A stretch of DNA of 33,625 nt from an uncultured Oscillospiraceae bacterium. Lineage in GTDB: Bacteria > Bacillota > Clostridia > Oscillospirales > Ruminococcaceae. Where the stretch lies: positions 1 to 33,625 of the forward strand of contig CAKSGA010000011.1 of NCBI GenBank assembly GCA_934454435.1, given 5' to 3'. Under the pieces are notes generated by a model. That model saw only the letters and a list, made by a program, of their open reading frames with translations. It made no database searches and was not told where the DNA came from. The number at the start of each line of letters is the position of its first letter. Position 1 is the first letter of the stretch. Positions 7,138 through 15,989 of the stretch are shown here, one piece after another. A program made the position numbers and the translations under genes.

Positions 7138-8139
7138 ATGAAACTGATAATCCAGATACCCTGCTACAACGAAGCTGAGACCCTTGACGTAACTATCCAC
7201 GACCTCCCCCGCCACATCGACGGCATAGACGAGATAGAGTACCTTATTATAAATGACGGTTCCACCGACCGCACCGTTGAGCGTGCAAAGGAGCTCGGCG
7301 TGCACCATATCGTAAGCTTTGTGCATAACCGTGGACTTGCAAAGGGCTTCATGGCGGGAATTGACGCCTGCCTGCGCCTGGGCGCTGACATAATCGTCAA
7401 CACAGACGCCGATAACCAGTACTCCGGCAGCGACATCGAAAAGCTGGTGCGCCCGCTGCTCGAAGGCAGGGCGACCATGGTCATAGGCAACCGCCGCACC
7501 GACTCCATCGAGCATTTCTCTCCGCTGAAGAAGAAGCTCCAGAAGCTCGGAAGCAGCGTTGTAAGAAAGGCGAGCGGCACCGACGTCGTGGACACCACCA
7601 GCGGCTTCCGTTCCTACACAAGAGAAGCAGCGCTGCGGCTGAACGTCCTCTCGGACTACACCTACACCCTTGAAACCATAATCACCGCCGGCGCTGACCG
7701 CACAAAGATCATGTCGGTGGATATCAACACCAACCCGGAGCTCCGCAAGAGCCGCCTGTTCAAGTCCATGTGGGGCTACATCAAGCGCTCCAGCGGCACC
7801 ATTATCCGCAACTACGTCATGAGAAAGCCGCTCAAGACTTTCCTGGTTATGGCGGGAGTGTTCATTCTGGCGGCGCTGGTACTGGCTGTGCGGTTCATCG
7901 TGTACGCCTGCCTCGGCGAGGGCGGAGGCCACATACAGTCCCTGGTGCTGATGGCTGTCCTGGCTATCGTGGGCTTCCAGATAGGCATTTTCGGCCTGGT
8001 GGCGGACGCCATCTCCGGCTGCCGCAAGGTCATGGACGAGACCCTGTTCCATGTAAAGCGCATTGAATACAACAACACCAACACCAACTATTCCAACTAC
8101 AACCTTTGCAGCTACACCAAAGAGGAGATACAGAAGTGA
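7138..8139 (+). CDS. GT2 family glycosyltransferase, polyprenyl-phosphate sugar transferase-like
   Basis: A 333-residue GT-A enzyme of the DPM1/polyprenyl-phosphate mannosyltransferase type. Motifs: IPCYNEAETL at 7-16, NDGSTD at 39-44 and the metal-binding NTDADNQY at 88-95. The C-terminus has two membrane helices (about 241-268 and 276-297) and an Asn/Tyr-rich tail. Such enzymes load a sugar from a nucleotide donor onto undecaprenyl phosphate, giving a lipid-linked donor used outside the membrane by GT-C enzymes. The next two genes encode such enzymes, and the first overlaps this stop codon by 4 bases, so the three probably act together. ATG 7138 follows an AAGGAAAAAAG ribosome site. Confidence 0.88.
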   Translation: MKLIIQIPCYNEAETLDVTIHDLPRHIDGIDEIEYLIINDGSTDRTVERAKELGVHHIVSFVHNRGLAKGFMAGIDACLRLGADIIVNTDADNQYSGSDIEKLVRPLLEGRATMVIGNRRTDSIEHFSPLKKKLQKLGSSVVRKASGTDVVDTTSGFRSYTREAALRLNVLSDYTYTLETIITAGADRTKIMSVDINTNPELRKSRLFKSMWGYIKRSSGTIIRNYVMRKPLKTFLVMAGVFILAALVLAVRFIVYACLGEGGGHIQSLVLMAVLAIVGFQIGIFGLVADAISGCRKVMDETLFHVKRIEYNNTNTNYSNYNLCSYTKEEIQK

Positions 8140-10049
8140 TACAGGCTCTGAAGCGCTTCTACACCAGCTTCGGCGACCGGGGCGTGATGTTCGTGATGTT
8201 CGCTTTCAGCGTGGTCATGCACTCGCTGCTGGCAATGAATATGGAGCTCCCCGCAGTCAATCCTGATGAATTCGGCGTTGCCAGCGTTTCCGCATTCTAT
8301 TCCGGAAAAGACTGGTCGCTGCTGATGGAGAAGGTTTCCTACTATTACGGCTACGTCCAGGCGCTGTTCTATGCGCCGCTGTTCCTGCTGTTCAAGAACC
8401 CCTACGCCCTCTACAAGGCGTGCCTGGTGATGAACGGCGTACTTATCAGCTTTGTTCCGCTCATTGCCTACTATGTTGCGGGCAGGGTCGGCGTGAAGAA
8501 GGTCTGGCAGAAACTGGTGGGAGCTGTCTGCGCAGGCGGCTATATAACCTACATCGCCCACTCCAAGTTCATATGGAACGAAACGATATGCAGCCTGCTC
8601 CCATGGGTGCTGCTGCTGGTCATGTTCCTTGCGGTGGACTGCAAGAAAGCCGGGACACGCTGCCTGTGGTCAGCTGTGGCGGGTCTGCTTTGCGCCGTGT
8701 GCTACGCTGCGCATTCAAGGCTGCTCGCAGTGGTCATTGCATTCGTGCTGACGCTGATTATCGTCCGCATTTTCATGAAACGCATGATACTCGTGCTGCC
8801 GGTGTTCTTCCCGGTGATGGCTCTTTCGTTCGTGGGGGAGCATTTCACGAAGAAGCTCATTCAGCAGCTCGTCTGGCTCGGGAATGCCTCCGGAAACACC
8901 ATGGAGAGCGAGTCCGGGCGTGTGATGGGACTGTTTGAACAGGGCGGCGCCGACCGGTTCTGCTCGGCACTGTTCGGGCATATATACACCTTTATGACCT
9001 CCACCGCAGGAATAGGCGCCATGGCTGTGGCGCTGTTCTTCCTGATGGTGTTCACCTATATCTCCGAATGGCACTACGGCAGGAAAAAGGACAAGATAGA
9101 CGGCGTGGAGGTAGTCACCGCTGCGCAGCACAGATACTCCCCCCGCATGATGCTTCTGGGGATTTACGCAGCCCTCACCGTGGGAGGCTCCATGGCGCTT
9201 TCGGTGCTGTTCAAGTTCAATTCCGGGCAGGTCGGGGACATAAAGGACCTTACCATGTTCGGGCGCTATACCGACAATGTTGCGCCGCTGGCAGTGTTCC
9301 TGTTCGTGATGTTCCTGTTCAGGTACGGCGTGACGATAAAGCAGACCGCCTGGGCTGCGGCTGTGTACGCTTACGTCTGCGTGAGCTTCTTCACCATCTC
9401 CTACCCGCAGGTGGAAGCCGCAAAGGGCTACCGTGAGTCACCCATGCTGGGACTTATGCCCTGGCGTATAGGCGAGGACTACACAAAGAGTTTCACTGCC
9501 CAGAGCTTTGTTATAATGACCGCCGTGTCGTTCTCGGTGCTGGCGCTCATAGCGGTGTTCGCAGCCTGCTCCAGGAAAGGCGCCAAGGGCTTCATATCCA
9601 TGGTGATGTGCGGGCTGATGGTCTACACCACACTCTTTGCGGGACTTGTCTACCTGCCGGACCGTGCGGAGGAGAACCTCATAAAGACGGCGCCTGCACG
9701 CCAGGTATCCACGCTGCTTTACAACGAGAGCGCTTCGCCGCTGATAGTGTGCTTCAAGCTGAAGTCACGCAATTCGGGACTTATACAGTTCCTGAACCCC
9801 CGCACACATGTGACGATGATCCGCAGGGACAAGAATATCCCTGAAAACTGCATAATAGTTGCCGATGAAGAGACCCTGCTCCCGCTGGAGCCCGGCACCT
9901 ACGATTACATCGGCACCGAGGGCGGGCTTTCAGTCTACGCCTACGGGGAGACCGCACGTGACTATATGAAATACAAGCAGTCCGCAGACATCACAGGTCT
10001 TTCGGGCACCGGGGAGCCCCTGGTCCCGCCTGACGTGATATCGGACTGA
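8136..10049 (+). CDS. GT-C superfamily membrane glycosyltransferase (first of a pair)
   Basis: A 637-residue polytopic protein with about 12 membrane segments. An early extracytoplasmic loop carries NPDEFGVASVSAFYSGKDW, the acidic Asp-Glu motif expected in GT-C enzymes that use lipid-phosphate sugars, then YYYGYVQALFYAPLF. Its C-terminal part (about 540-637) is a soluble domain. Start GTG 8136 overlaps the GT2 stop as GTGA and has AGAGGAGA upstream; longer starts at TTG 8106 are less likely. It is a clear relative of the next gene (same PDE-Y/F, YYGY and WNET blocks in the same order). It probably moves a sugar from polyprenyl phosphate to a surface glycan or protein. Confidence 0.82.
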   Translation: MIQALKRFYTSFGDRGVMFVMFAFSVVMHSLLAMNMELPAVNPDEFGVASVSAFYSGKDWSLLMEKVSYYYGYVQALFYAPLFLLFKNPYALYKACLVMNGVLISFVPLIAYYVAGRVGVKKVWQKLVGAVCAGGYITYIAHSKFIWNETICSLLPWVLLLVMFLAVDCKKAGTRCLWSAVAGLLCAVCYAAHSRLLAVVIAFVLTLIIVRIFMKRMILVLPVFFPVMALSFVGEHFTKKLIQQLVWLGNASGNTMESESGRVMGLFEQGGADRFCSALFGHIYTFMTSTAGIGAMAVALFFLMVFTYISEWHYGRKKDKIDGVEVVTAAQHRYSPRMMLLGIYAALTVGGSMALSVLFKFNSGQVGDIKDLTMFGRYTDNVAPLAVFLFVMFLFRYGVTIKQTAWAAAVYAYVCVSFFTISYPQVEAAKGYRESPMLGLMPWRIGEDYTKSFTAQSFVIMTAVSFSVLALIAVFAACSRKGAKGFISMVMCGLMVYTTLFAGLVYLPDRAEENLIKTAPARQVSTLLYNESASPLIVCFKLKSRNSGLIQFLNPRTHVTMIRRDKNIPENCIIVADEETLLPLEPGTYDYIGTEGGLSVYAYGETARDYMKYKQSADITGLSGTGEPLVPPDVISD

Positions 10050-10071
10050 GCAACGAACGGAGGTCAGTGAT

Positions 10072-12852
10072 TTGATCAACGAAGATATCAACCAGTCCCT
10101 GTCAGAAGAGCCGGAGGGCAGCGTTGAAGTACAGACGGAGATACATGCGGTGGAGCTCCCTGCGGAGCCTGCCGCTGAGAAGCCCGTAAGCGTGCCGAAA
10201 AAGCCCAGCGTGTTCCTGAACGACTGGTTCCTCATGCTGGTGCTGTATGTCATGACGCTGCTGATACACGTTCTCATGACCCAGGTCACGACCATGTTCA
10301 ACCTCACCCCGGACGAGTACGCCGTTACCGGCGTTGCTGCCTGGGTGAACGGCTACGACTGGTCCGCCACGGTATCCGCCGGCGGCTATTACGGCTACTT
10401 CCAGAGCCTGTTCTATATCCCGGTGTTCAGGCTGGTGAGCGACCCTATGACCCAGTATCGTGTGATGATACTGATAAACGGCTTCATCATGAGCTTTGCG
10501 CCGGTCATCGTGTACTTCCTGTCCCGCAAATGGTTCGGGGTGCGGAAGCTGTCCAGCGTGTTCATAGCGATAATATGCGGCATTTACCCGAGTTACCTGC
10601 TGCTCACAAAATACACCTGGAACGAAACGATGTGCTGCATCCTGCCCTGGGTGTTCGCCCTTGTCATGTACCTTTCGCTGAAGAGCCACAAGGACACCTC
10701 CCACAGCATAAAGGCGGTATTCATGCAGCAGCTCTGGGCGGTGCTGGCGGGCTTTATCCTCATTGCCGCATACGCTTCCCATGGAAGAATGCTGGCGCTC
10801 ACCGCTGCGGGCATCGTTCTGGAACTGGTCGTGCTTATCGGCATGCGCAGACGGCTGTTCTCCCTGGTGGGATTTTTCAGCAGCACTGCGGTGTTCTTTG
10901 TGATGGACAAGTTCCTGAAGAAGATGATACAGGCTGACCTGTGGCTCTCCGAAAGCCGCACAAAGGCCTCCGTCAACACAATAGAGAACATGTTCGGGCG
11001 TATCTCCAACATAGACTCCGAGAAGCTCAGCCATTTCCCGCAGACGCTGTTCGGACATTTCTTCTACTTCCTGAGCTCTACCTGGGGCTTCGGTGCGATA
11101 TGCATAGCTCTGATATTCTCCGGCATAGTAATGTACCACGTCACCGCAAGGCGTGCGAAGAAGTCCGGCGCAGAGCTCACCGGCAGGGTACAGACCTACG
11201 TAAGCTCCAGCCTTGCCATATTCTGCTGGTTCGCACTGCTGTGCATGGGGGCTATATTCGTGGTCAGCGTCATGTTCAAGGCGACTTCCACCGTTTACGC
11301 CACCCGTGCAGACACCGCTATTTTCGGGCGGTACATCGAAACGTTCTTCCCGATAGCCATATTCCCGGCGCTGGTGATGATCTACCGGAAGCGATTCACG
11401 GCGGGACACTGCCTTGCTGCGCTGCTGACCGGGGCTTTCATCTGCGTCATGACCGAGCTGTTCACCACCTCAGCGGTCATCGGTGACGGCACGACTGCCA
11501 AGTCCATTGTCGGCGCCATGATACTGGGCATAGGTCCGCTGCGTATCGGCGAGGGACTCAAGGACCCGTTCACGGATACTACGTTCATCAAGATAATAGC
11601 CATTGTAATGGTCCTGCTTCTGGTGGTGCTGATATTCCGCCTGATAAAGAAGCACGGCGAGTCCATGTTCAATTTCGTTGCGATACCGCTGATGGCGCTG
11701 CTGATGTACTCCACCCTCTACGGGTTCGACAACTACACCATCGTGCAGGGAAAGAACGCTTCCTACGGTGCAAAGTACGTCACCGAGGCGCTCTCCATGA
11801 TAGAGGACTGCCCCTACAACGACGTGCTGTGCTTCTCCATGAAGGGCGAGCGCTACGCAAAGGCTCAGTTCCTGTACCCGGATATGAAGATACGCCTTGC
11901 CTCCAGCAAGGAGAAGCTCCAGCAGCTTGAAAAGCGGCCGGACTTCATCATCTCCGGCAGGGAGAACAACCTGAACATGTGGCTGGAGGACATCTACCTG
12001 GTAGGGGACATCAACAACAACGTACAGCTCTACGCATGCTCTCCCGAGGCAATAAAGTGGTCCCGGGAGGAGGGTCTGGAGCTCACGGGCTCTGGAGCGA
12101 TGACCTATACCGGCGGAAATATCCCCGGCACGAATTCCGTGGTGCGCAGCGGCGAAACGGCTTCCCTGCCCGAGGGCTCTGCGGTCTACACGAACTATTT
12201 CACCGTCTGGAGCAAGGGAACCTATTCCGTTACCATAACCGGCAGCGGGCTAGAGGGTCTGGAGCCGTCGTTCACCTGCAACAAAAAGGCGGACTCACTC
12301 TCCTATGTTATCACGGAGCGCACGGACGACCGCCTGACGGTACAGTTCAAGGCGGATGCCAAGCTGGAGAACGTCCAGCTCAAATTCACCGGCAAGAACA
12401 GCGGCGCAGCAGTCACCCTGGACAGCCTGCGGGTGGAGATGGCGACCTACACCGTCAAGACCTACTCCGGCGACAGCCTTACCCTCACCGGGGACGCATA
12501 CTTCGAGGGCACCGCACCGGTGCTCCGGGAGGGCGGCAGGGTGACATCGCCCAGGCTCATAATCAACGACCCCGGGGACATGGCGTTCCGCATAAAGGGC
12601 AGCGGCGTTGAGAAGCTGACCATCTCCCTTGCGCTTGACGGCAGGGAGCTCGGATACACCGTAAGCCCCGACGATACAGGGCTGCTGATAGAATACACCC
12701 TTGAACAGCCCACCGAGAGCCTGATACTCCGCCTGACCAACCCGGACACCGCCGAGGTAATAGTTTACGGTATAGACTTTGTACGCCGCAGTGCGCAGAC
12801 CATAGCCACCCTGCCGGGAGTTGCGGGCGTGAGCACCGTTATAATTTCATAA
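10072..12852 (+). CDS. GT-C superfamily membrane glycosyltransferase with C-terminal beta domain
   Basis: A 926-residue protein. Residues about 45-560 are polytopic and parallel the previous gene: TPDEYAVTGVAAWVNGYDW, GGYYGYFQSLFYIPVF, then KYTWNETMCCILPW. The acidic TPDE motif is the likely GT-C active site. After residue about 640 there is a soluble extracytoplasmic tail of roughly 280 residues rich in beta-strand patterns (repeated VTITGSG, LTVQFKADA, VRFV-like strands), possibly a carbohydrate-binding sandwich; it is missing from the shorter paralogue. The start is TTG 10072, 7 bases after GGAGG; no ATG lies near. It probably arose by duplication of the upstream gene or the reverse. Confidence 0.82.
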   Translation: MINEDINQSLSEEPEGSVEVQTEIHAVELPAEPAAEKPVSVPKKPSVFLNDWFLMLVLYVMTLLIHVLMTQVTTMFNLTPDEYAVTGVAAWVNGYDWSATVSAGGYYGYFQSLFYIPVFRLVSDPMTQYRVMILINGFIMSFAPVIVYFLSRKWFGVRKLSSVFIAIICGIYPSYLLLTKYTWNETMCCILPWVFALVMYLSLKSHKDTSHSIKAVFMQQLWAVLAGFILIAAYASHGRMLALTAAGIVLELVVLIGMRRRLFSLVGFFSSTAVFFVMDKFLKKMIQADLWLSESRTKASVNTIENMFGRISNIDSEKLSHFPQTLFGHFFYFLSSTWGFGAICIALIFSGIVMYHVTARRAKKSGAELTGRVQTYVSSSLAIFCWFALLCMGAIFVVSVMFKATSTVYATRADTAIFGRYIETFFPIAIFPALVMIYRKRFTAGHCLAALLTGAFICVMTELFTTSAVIGDGTTAKSIVGAMILGIGPLRIGEGLKDPFTDTTFIKIIAIVMVLLLVVLIFRLIKKHGESMFNFVAIPLMALLMYSTLYGFDNYTIVQGKNASYGAKYVTEALSMIEDCPYNDVLCFSMKGERYAKAQFLYPDMKIRLASSKEKLQQLEKRPDFIISGRENNLNMWLEDIYLVGDINNNVQLYACSPEAIKWSREEGLELTGSGAMTYTGGNIPGTNSVVRSGETASLPEGSAVYTNYFTVWSKGTYSVTITGSGLEGLEPSFTCNKKADSLSYVITERTDDRLTVQFKADAKLENVQLKFTGKNSGAAVTLDSLRVEMATYTVKTYSGDSLTLTGDAYFEGTAPVLREGGRVTSPRLIINDPGDMAFRIKGSGVEKLTISLALDGRELGYTVSPDDTGLLIEYTLEQPTESLILRLTNPDTAEVIVYGIDFVRRSAQTIATLPGVAGVSTVIIS

Positions 12853-12853
12853 C

Positions 12854-14203
12854 ATGCCGGTAATACGTAAGACAAAGCCCATGCAGCCCGCACGCACGCT
12901 GTGCATAGGGTTCCTGGCTATAATAATCATAGGGGCGCTGCTGCTGTGGCTGCCGTTCTCTTCCAGATCCGGCGGGACGCCGTTTTTCGACTGCCTGTTC
13001 ACCGCTGTTTCAGCCACCTGCGTTACCGGGCTGATAGTCGCCGACACCTTCACCAACTGGACGATATTCGGGCAGGTGGTGATAATGCTGCTGATACAGA
13101 TAGGCGGTCTGGGGTTCGTGACGATAATCACGTTCTTCAACGTTGCCGCCGGCAGGAAACTTGGCTTCCGGACCCTGGCGAACGCTTCTGACGGCCTGAC
13201 CGAAAGCACGTTCCAGGGCGGACGGCGCATCTTCATCAGCATCATGAAATATTCCATGATATTCGAGGGCGCAGGCGCCGTGCTGCTGAGCCTTGCATTC
13301 TGCCGGGAATACGGCGGCTACGGCGTTTTCATGGGAGTGTTCACCAGCGTCACGGCGTTCTGCAACGCAGGGTTCGACCTGTGCGGTATCGGCGGGGCGT
13401 ACTCCAGCCTTACCCGCTACGCCTCCGACCCTCTGGTGATAATGACCATCGCACTGCTGATAATCCTCGGCGGGCTCGGCTTCATCGTCTGGGAGAACTT
13501 CCTGAACATACGCAGGGTGAAGAAGCTCAGCCTGCATACCAGGGCGGTGCTGATAGGCTCCGGGGCGCTGATAGTGTTCAGCACGCTGTTCTACCTCTTT
13601 GCGGAGTGGGATAATCCCGCCACTCTCGGTCCGATGGATTTCGGCGGGAAGCTGATGAATGCGTTCTTCTCCGGCGTGACCTGCCGCACTGCGGGGTACA
13701 ACTCCATATCGGTCAGTGATATGTCGGACTTCTCAAAGCTGGGGAGCTGCATATTCATGTTCATAGGCGCTTCTCCTGCCTCCACCGGCGGCGGTATCAA
13801 GACCACCACCGTACTTGTGCTTATCATGACTGTTGTGTCATATCTCCGCAGCAAGAACGATGTGGAGCTCCTCGGTCACAAGATCGACAAGCTGGCGGTC
13901 TACCGCACGCTGACGGTCACGCTGCTGTCGCTGATGGCGGTGATACTGTGCTTCTCGGTGCTGTATTTCACGCTCCCGGAGGACGTGAGCGGCGTTGACT
14001 GCCTGTTTGAAGCGGTGTCCGCATTCTCCACTGCGGGGCTCTCCGCCGGTCCCACCGCCGTGGCGGGAACTCCCGGCAGGATACTGCTGATGATAACCAT
14101 GTACATCGGCAGAGTTGGCCCGGTATCCCTTGTCCTGTCAATGATGATGAACGCAAGGCGAAAGAACATCGTGCTCCCGGAGGGGCAGATAATCGTAGGC
14201 TGA
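12854..14203 (+). CDS. TrkH/KtrB-type potassium transporter membrane subunit
   Basis: A 449-residue potassium channel-like transporter. The four selectivity-filter loops are visible: SATCVTGL, TAFCNAGFD, VTCRTAGYNS and SAFSTAGLSAG, each with the filter glycine between paired helices. It also has the typical GASPASTGGGIKTTT and MYIGRVGPVSL segments. It imports K+ (and possibly Na+) with a cytoplasmic RCK partner (TrkA/KtrA), which is not next to it. The ATG lies 2 bases after the GT-C stop and has no good Shine-Dalgarno, so translation probably depends on coupling with the upstream gene. It may not be functionally linked to the glycan genes. Confidence 0.92.
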   Translation: MPVIRKTKPMQPARTLCIGFLAIIIIGALLLWLPFSSRSGGTPFFDCLFTAVSATCVTGLIVADTFTNWTIFGQVVIMLLIQIGGLGFVTIITFFNVAAGRKLGFRTLANASDGLTESTFQGGRRIFISIMKYSMIFEGAGAVLLSLAFCREYGGYGVFMGVFTSVTAFCNAGFDLCGIGGAYSSLTRYASDPLVIMTIALLIILGGLGFIVWENFLNIRRVKKLSLHTRAVLIGSGALIVFSTLFYLFAEWDNPATLGPMDFGGKLMNAFFSGVTCRTAGYNSISVSDMSDFSKLGSCIFMFIGASPASTGGGIKTTTVLVLIMTVVSYLRSKNDVELLGHKIDKLAVYRTLTVTLLSLMAVILCFSVLYFTLPEDVSGVDCLFEAVSAFSTAGLSAGPTAVAGTPGRILLMITMYIGRVGPVSLVLSMMMNARRKNIVLPEGQIIVG

Positions 14204-14244
14204 CGCCTGGAAAAACACAATATTATCCGAAAGGAATTAGCTAT

Positions 14245-14955
14245 ATGGAAACCGAAACCTTCTCCCTCGGACCGCTGACGATGTACGTGTCCGACGATCA
14301 CCGCTTCGGCACGGACGCATTCCTGCTCGCATACTACGCCGGGGTAAAGCCTGACAGCGTTGTGTGCGACCTCTGCACCGGCTGCGGCATAATCCCGCTG
14401 ATATTCTGCAAGAACATCAAGCCCCACCTTATCTACGCCGTGGATATCCAGGAGGAGGCTATCGGGCTGCTGAAGATGTCCGTGCAGACCAACCACCTGG
14501 AGAACACGCTCCAGCCGGTCCTTGCTGACCTGAGGGAGCTCGACCAGTCCCAGATAGGGTTTGAAACGATGGATATCGTCACCGCAAATCCCCCCTACAT
14601 GACCAGCGGCTCCGGCTTTGAGAAGCTCGCAAGGCCCCAGGCGATCGCCCGCCATGAGCTGATGTGCACCGTTGACGACGTCTGCCGTGCAGCGGGAAAG
14701 CTGCTGAAATACGGCGGCCTGCTCAAAATGTGCCACCGTCCTGAGCGCCTGTCAGACGTGCTGAATTCCATGCGTGCCAACAAGATAGAGCCGAAGAGCA
14801 TCACCTTTGTGTTCAACAGCGTTCTTGACAAGCCCTGGCTGTTCCTGGTGACCGGAAAGAAGGGCGCACATTCCGGCATGATAGTAGAAAAGCCGATGAT
14901 ACTGCGCAACGATGACAAGTCCTACACCGAGGAGTACACAAGACTTTATGACTGA
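14245..14955 (+). CDS. N6-adenine tRNA methyltransferase-like protein (TrmN6/YabB family)
   Basis: A 236-residue class I SAM-dependent methyltransferase. It has the family start FSLGPLTMYVSDDHRFGTDAFLLAYYA, SAM motif DLCTGCG at 42-48, the acidic AVDIQEEA near 65-72, and NPPY at 115-118, the signature of N6-adenine methylation. The E. coli homologue modifies A37 of tRNA-Val; the substrate here is inferred. Its last 8 bases overlap rsmI, the order often seen in Firmicutes (yabB-rsmI, then other genes). AAAGGAA lies before the ATG. Confidence 0.85.
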   Translation: METETFSLGPLTMYVSDDHRFGTDAFLLAYYAGVKPDSVVCDLCTGCGIIPLIFCKNIKPHLIYAVDIQEEAIGLLKMSVQTNHLENTLQPVLADLRELDQSQIGFETMDIVTANPPYMTSGSGFEKLARPQAIARHELMCTVDDVCRAAGKLLKYGGLLKMCHRPERLSDVLNSMRANKIEPKSITFVFNSVLDKPWLFLVTGKKGAHSGMIVEKPMILRNDDKSYTEEYTRLYD

Positions 14956-15784
14956 ACAAGGAAAACTCTACGTAGTCGGCACCCCGATAGGCAACCTCTC
15001 GGACTTCTCCCCCCGGGGGATAGAAACGCTTGAAAGCGTGGACTACATCGCCGCAGAGGACACCCGGGTAACGCTCCGGCTGCTGACGCACTTCGGCATA
15101 AAGAAGCCTCTGCTGAGCTACTACAAGCCACACGAGGCAGAAAAGAGCGCCAGGATACTCGAGCTGCTGCACGATGGAAACTCCGTTGCGCTGGTGAGCG
15201 ATGCAGGCATGCCCTGTATCTCCGACCCCGGCGTGTACCTGGTGCAGAGGTGCTATGAACAGGGAATTCCCGTGGAGAGCGTCCCCTGCTGCAACGCTGC
15301 GATAGCGGCGGTGGCGATAAGCGGCATTGATACGTCCCGCTTCGCATTCGAGGGGTTCCTGCCGGTGGACAGAAAGGAGCGCCGCCGCCGTCTGGAAGAA
15401 ACGGCGAAGCTCCCCCACACGCTGATATACTATGAAGCTCCGCACAAGCTGCGGCAGACCCTTTCGGACCTTGCCGAAGCCCTCGGCGGGGACCGCAGCG
15501 CAGCCCTCTGCCGGGAGCTCACAAAGCTGCACGAGGAGGTCCTGCGGGGGACCCTCACGGAGCTCAGCGCCATGTATGACGCCGCCGAGCCCCGGGGAGA
15601 ATACGTGATAGTTATAGAGGGCGCCGCCCCTCAGCAGCAGGAAGCCATGACCATTGAGCAGGCAGCGGAACTCGCAAGGAGCTACGCCAGTGGCGGCATG
15701 AAGCTCTCAGAAGCCTGCAAGACCGCAGCCCAGGCAGCCGGAGTATCCCGCAAGGAGCTCTACAGGCTGCTTTCCGAAGAATAA
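14948..15784 (+). CDS. rsmI: 16S rRNA (cytidine1402-2'-O)-methyltransferase RsmI
   Basis: A 278-residue tetrapyrrole-methylase-fold enzyme that 2'-O-methylates C1402 in the 16S rRNA decoding centre. Motifs: GTPIGNLSD at 11-19, AEDTR at 36-40, SYYKPHE at 57-63 and SDAGMPCISDPG at 84-95. Oddity: the usual PGPSA-type loop reads VPCCNAAIAA here. The C-terminus ends in a small helical extension. Start ATG 14948 lies inside the end of the upstream gene with GAGGAG 15 bases before it; a longer frame from 14912 lacks family sequence. Coupled to the upstream tRNA methyltransferase gene. Confidence 0.93.
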   Translation: MTEQGKLYVVGTPIGNLSDFSPRGIETLESVDYIAAEDTRVTLRLLTHFGIKKPLLSYYKPHEAEKSARILELLHDGNSVALVSDAGMPCISDPGVYLVQRCYEQGIPVESVPCCNAAIAAVAISGIDTSRFAFEGFLPVDRKERRRRLEETAKLPHTLIYYEAPHKLRQTLSDLAEALGGDRSAALCRELTKLHEEVLRGTLTELSAMYDAAEPRGEYVIVIEGAAPQQQEAMTIEQAAELARSYASGGMKLSEACKTAAQAAGVSRKELYRLLSEE

Positions 15785-15809
15785 ACATCACACTGAAAGG
15801 AAGAAAACC

Positions 15810-15989
15810 ATGAGCATTATCAAGCAAAGAGTAGAAAAGAAGATCGGTCCCACCGCCAAGGTAGTTATCCCGATAATCAGCGCCGTTGTGGTAGTTGCAG
15901 GCGCCGTTGCGTACATCTGCCTCAAGCTCGCAGACGAAATGCGCTACAACGAGAAGTGGAAGGACTACGACGAATGCGGCTTACACTGA
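15810..15989 (+). CDS. Small single-pass membrane protein (59 residues), unknown
   Basis: The frame starts at ATG 15810 with AAAGGAAG just upstream and encodes 59 residues: a basic N-terminus (MSIIKQRVEKKIG), one hydrophobic span (about residues 16-40, Ala/Val/Ile-rich) and a charged tail (LADEMRYNEKWKDYDECGLH). It starts 26 bases after rsmI, and its last 16 bases overlap the folC start, so all three are probably one transcript. Codon use matches its neighbours. I do not recognise a family. Reality is supported by ribosome site, membrane topology and operon position only. Confidence 0.65.
   Translation: MSIIKQRVEKKIGPTAKVVIPIISAVVVVAGAVAYICLKLADEMRYNEKWKDYDECGLH

Noticed and set aside
6961..8052. 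Long minus-strand frames opposite the glycosyltransferase genes (also 10102-11409)
   Set aside because: They mirror strong coding sequence on the other strand, are rich in His/Gln/Glu and have no recognisable motifs.
12854..14203. Potassium transporter as part of the glycan operon function
   Set aside because: Adjacency and coupling only; TrkH/KtrB has no known role in glycan synthesis.
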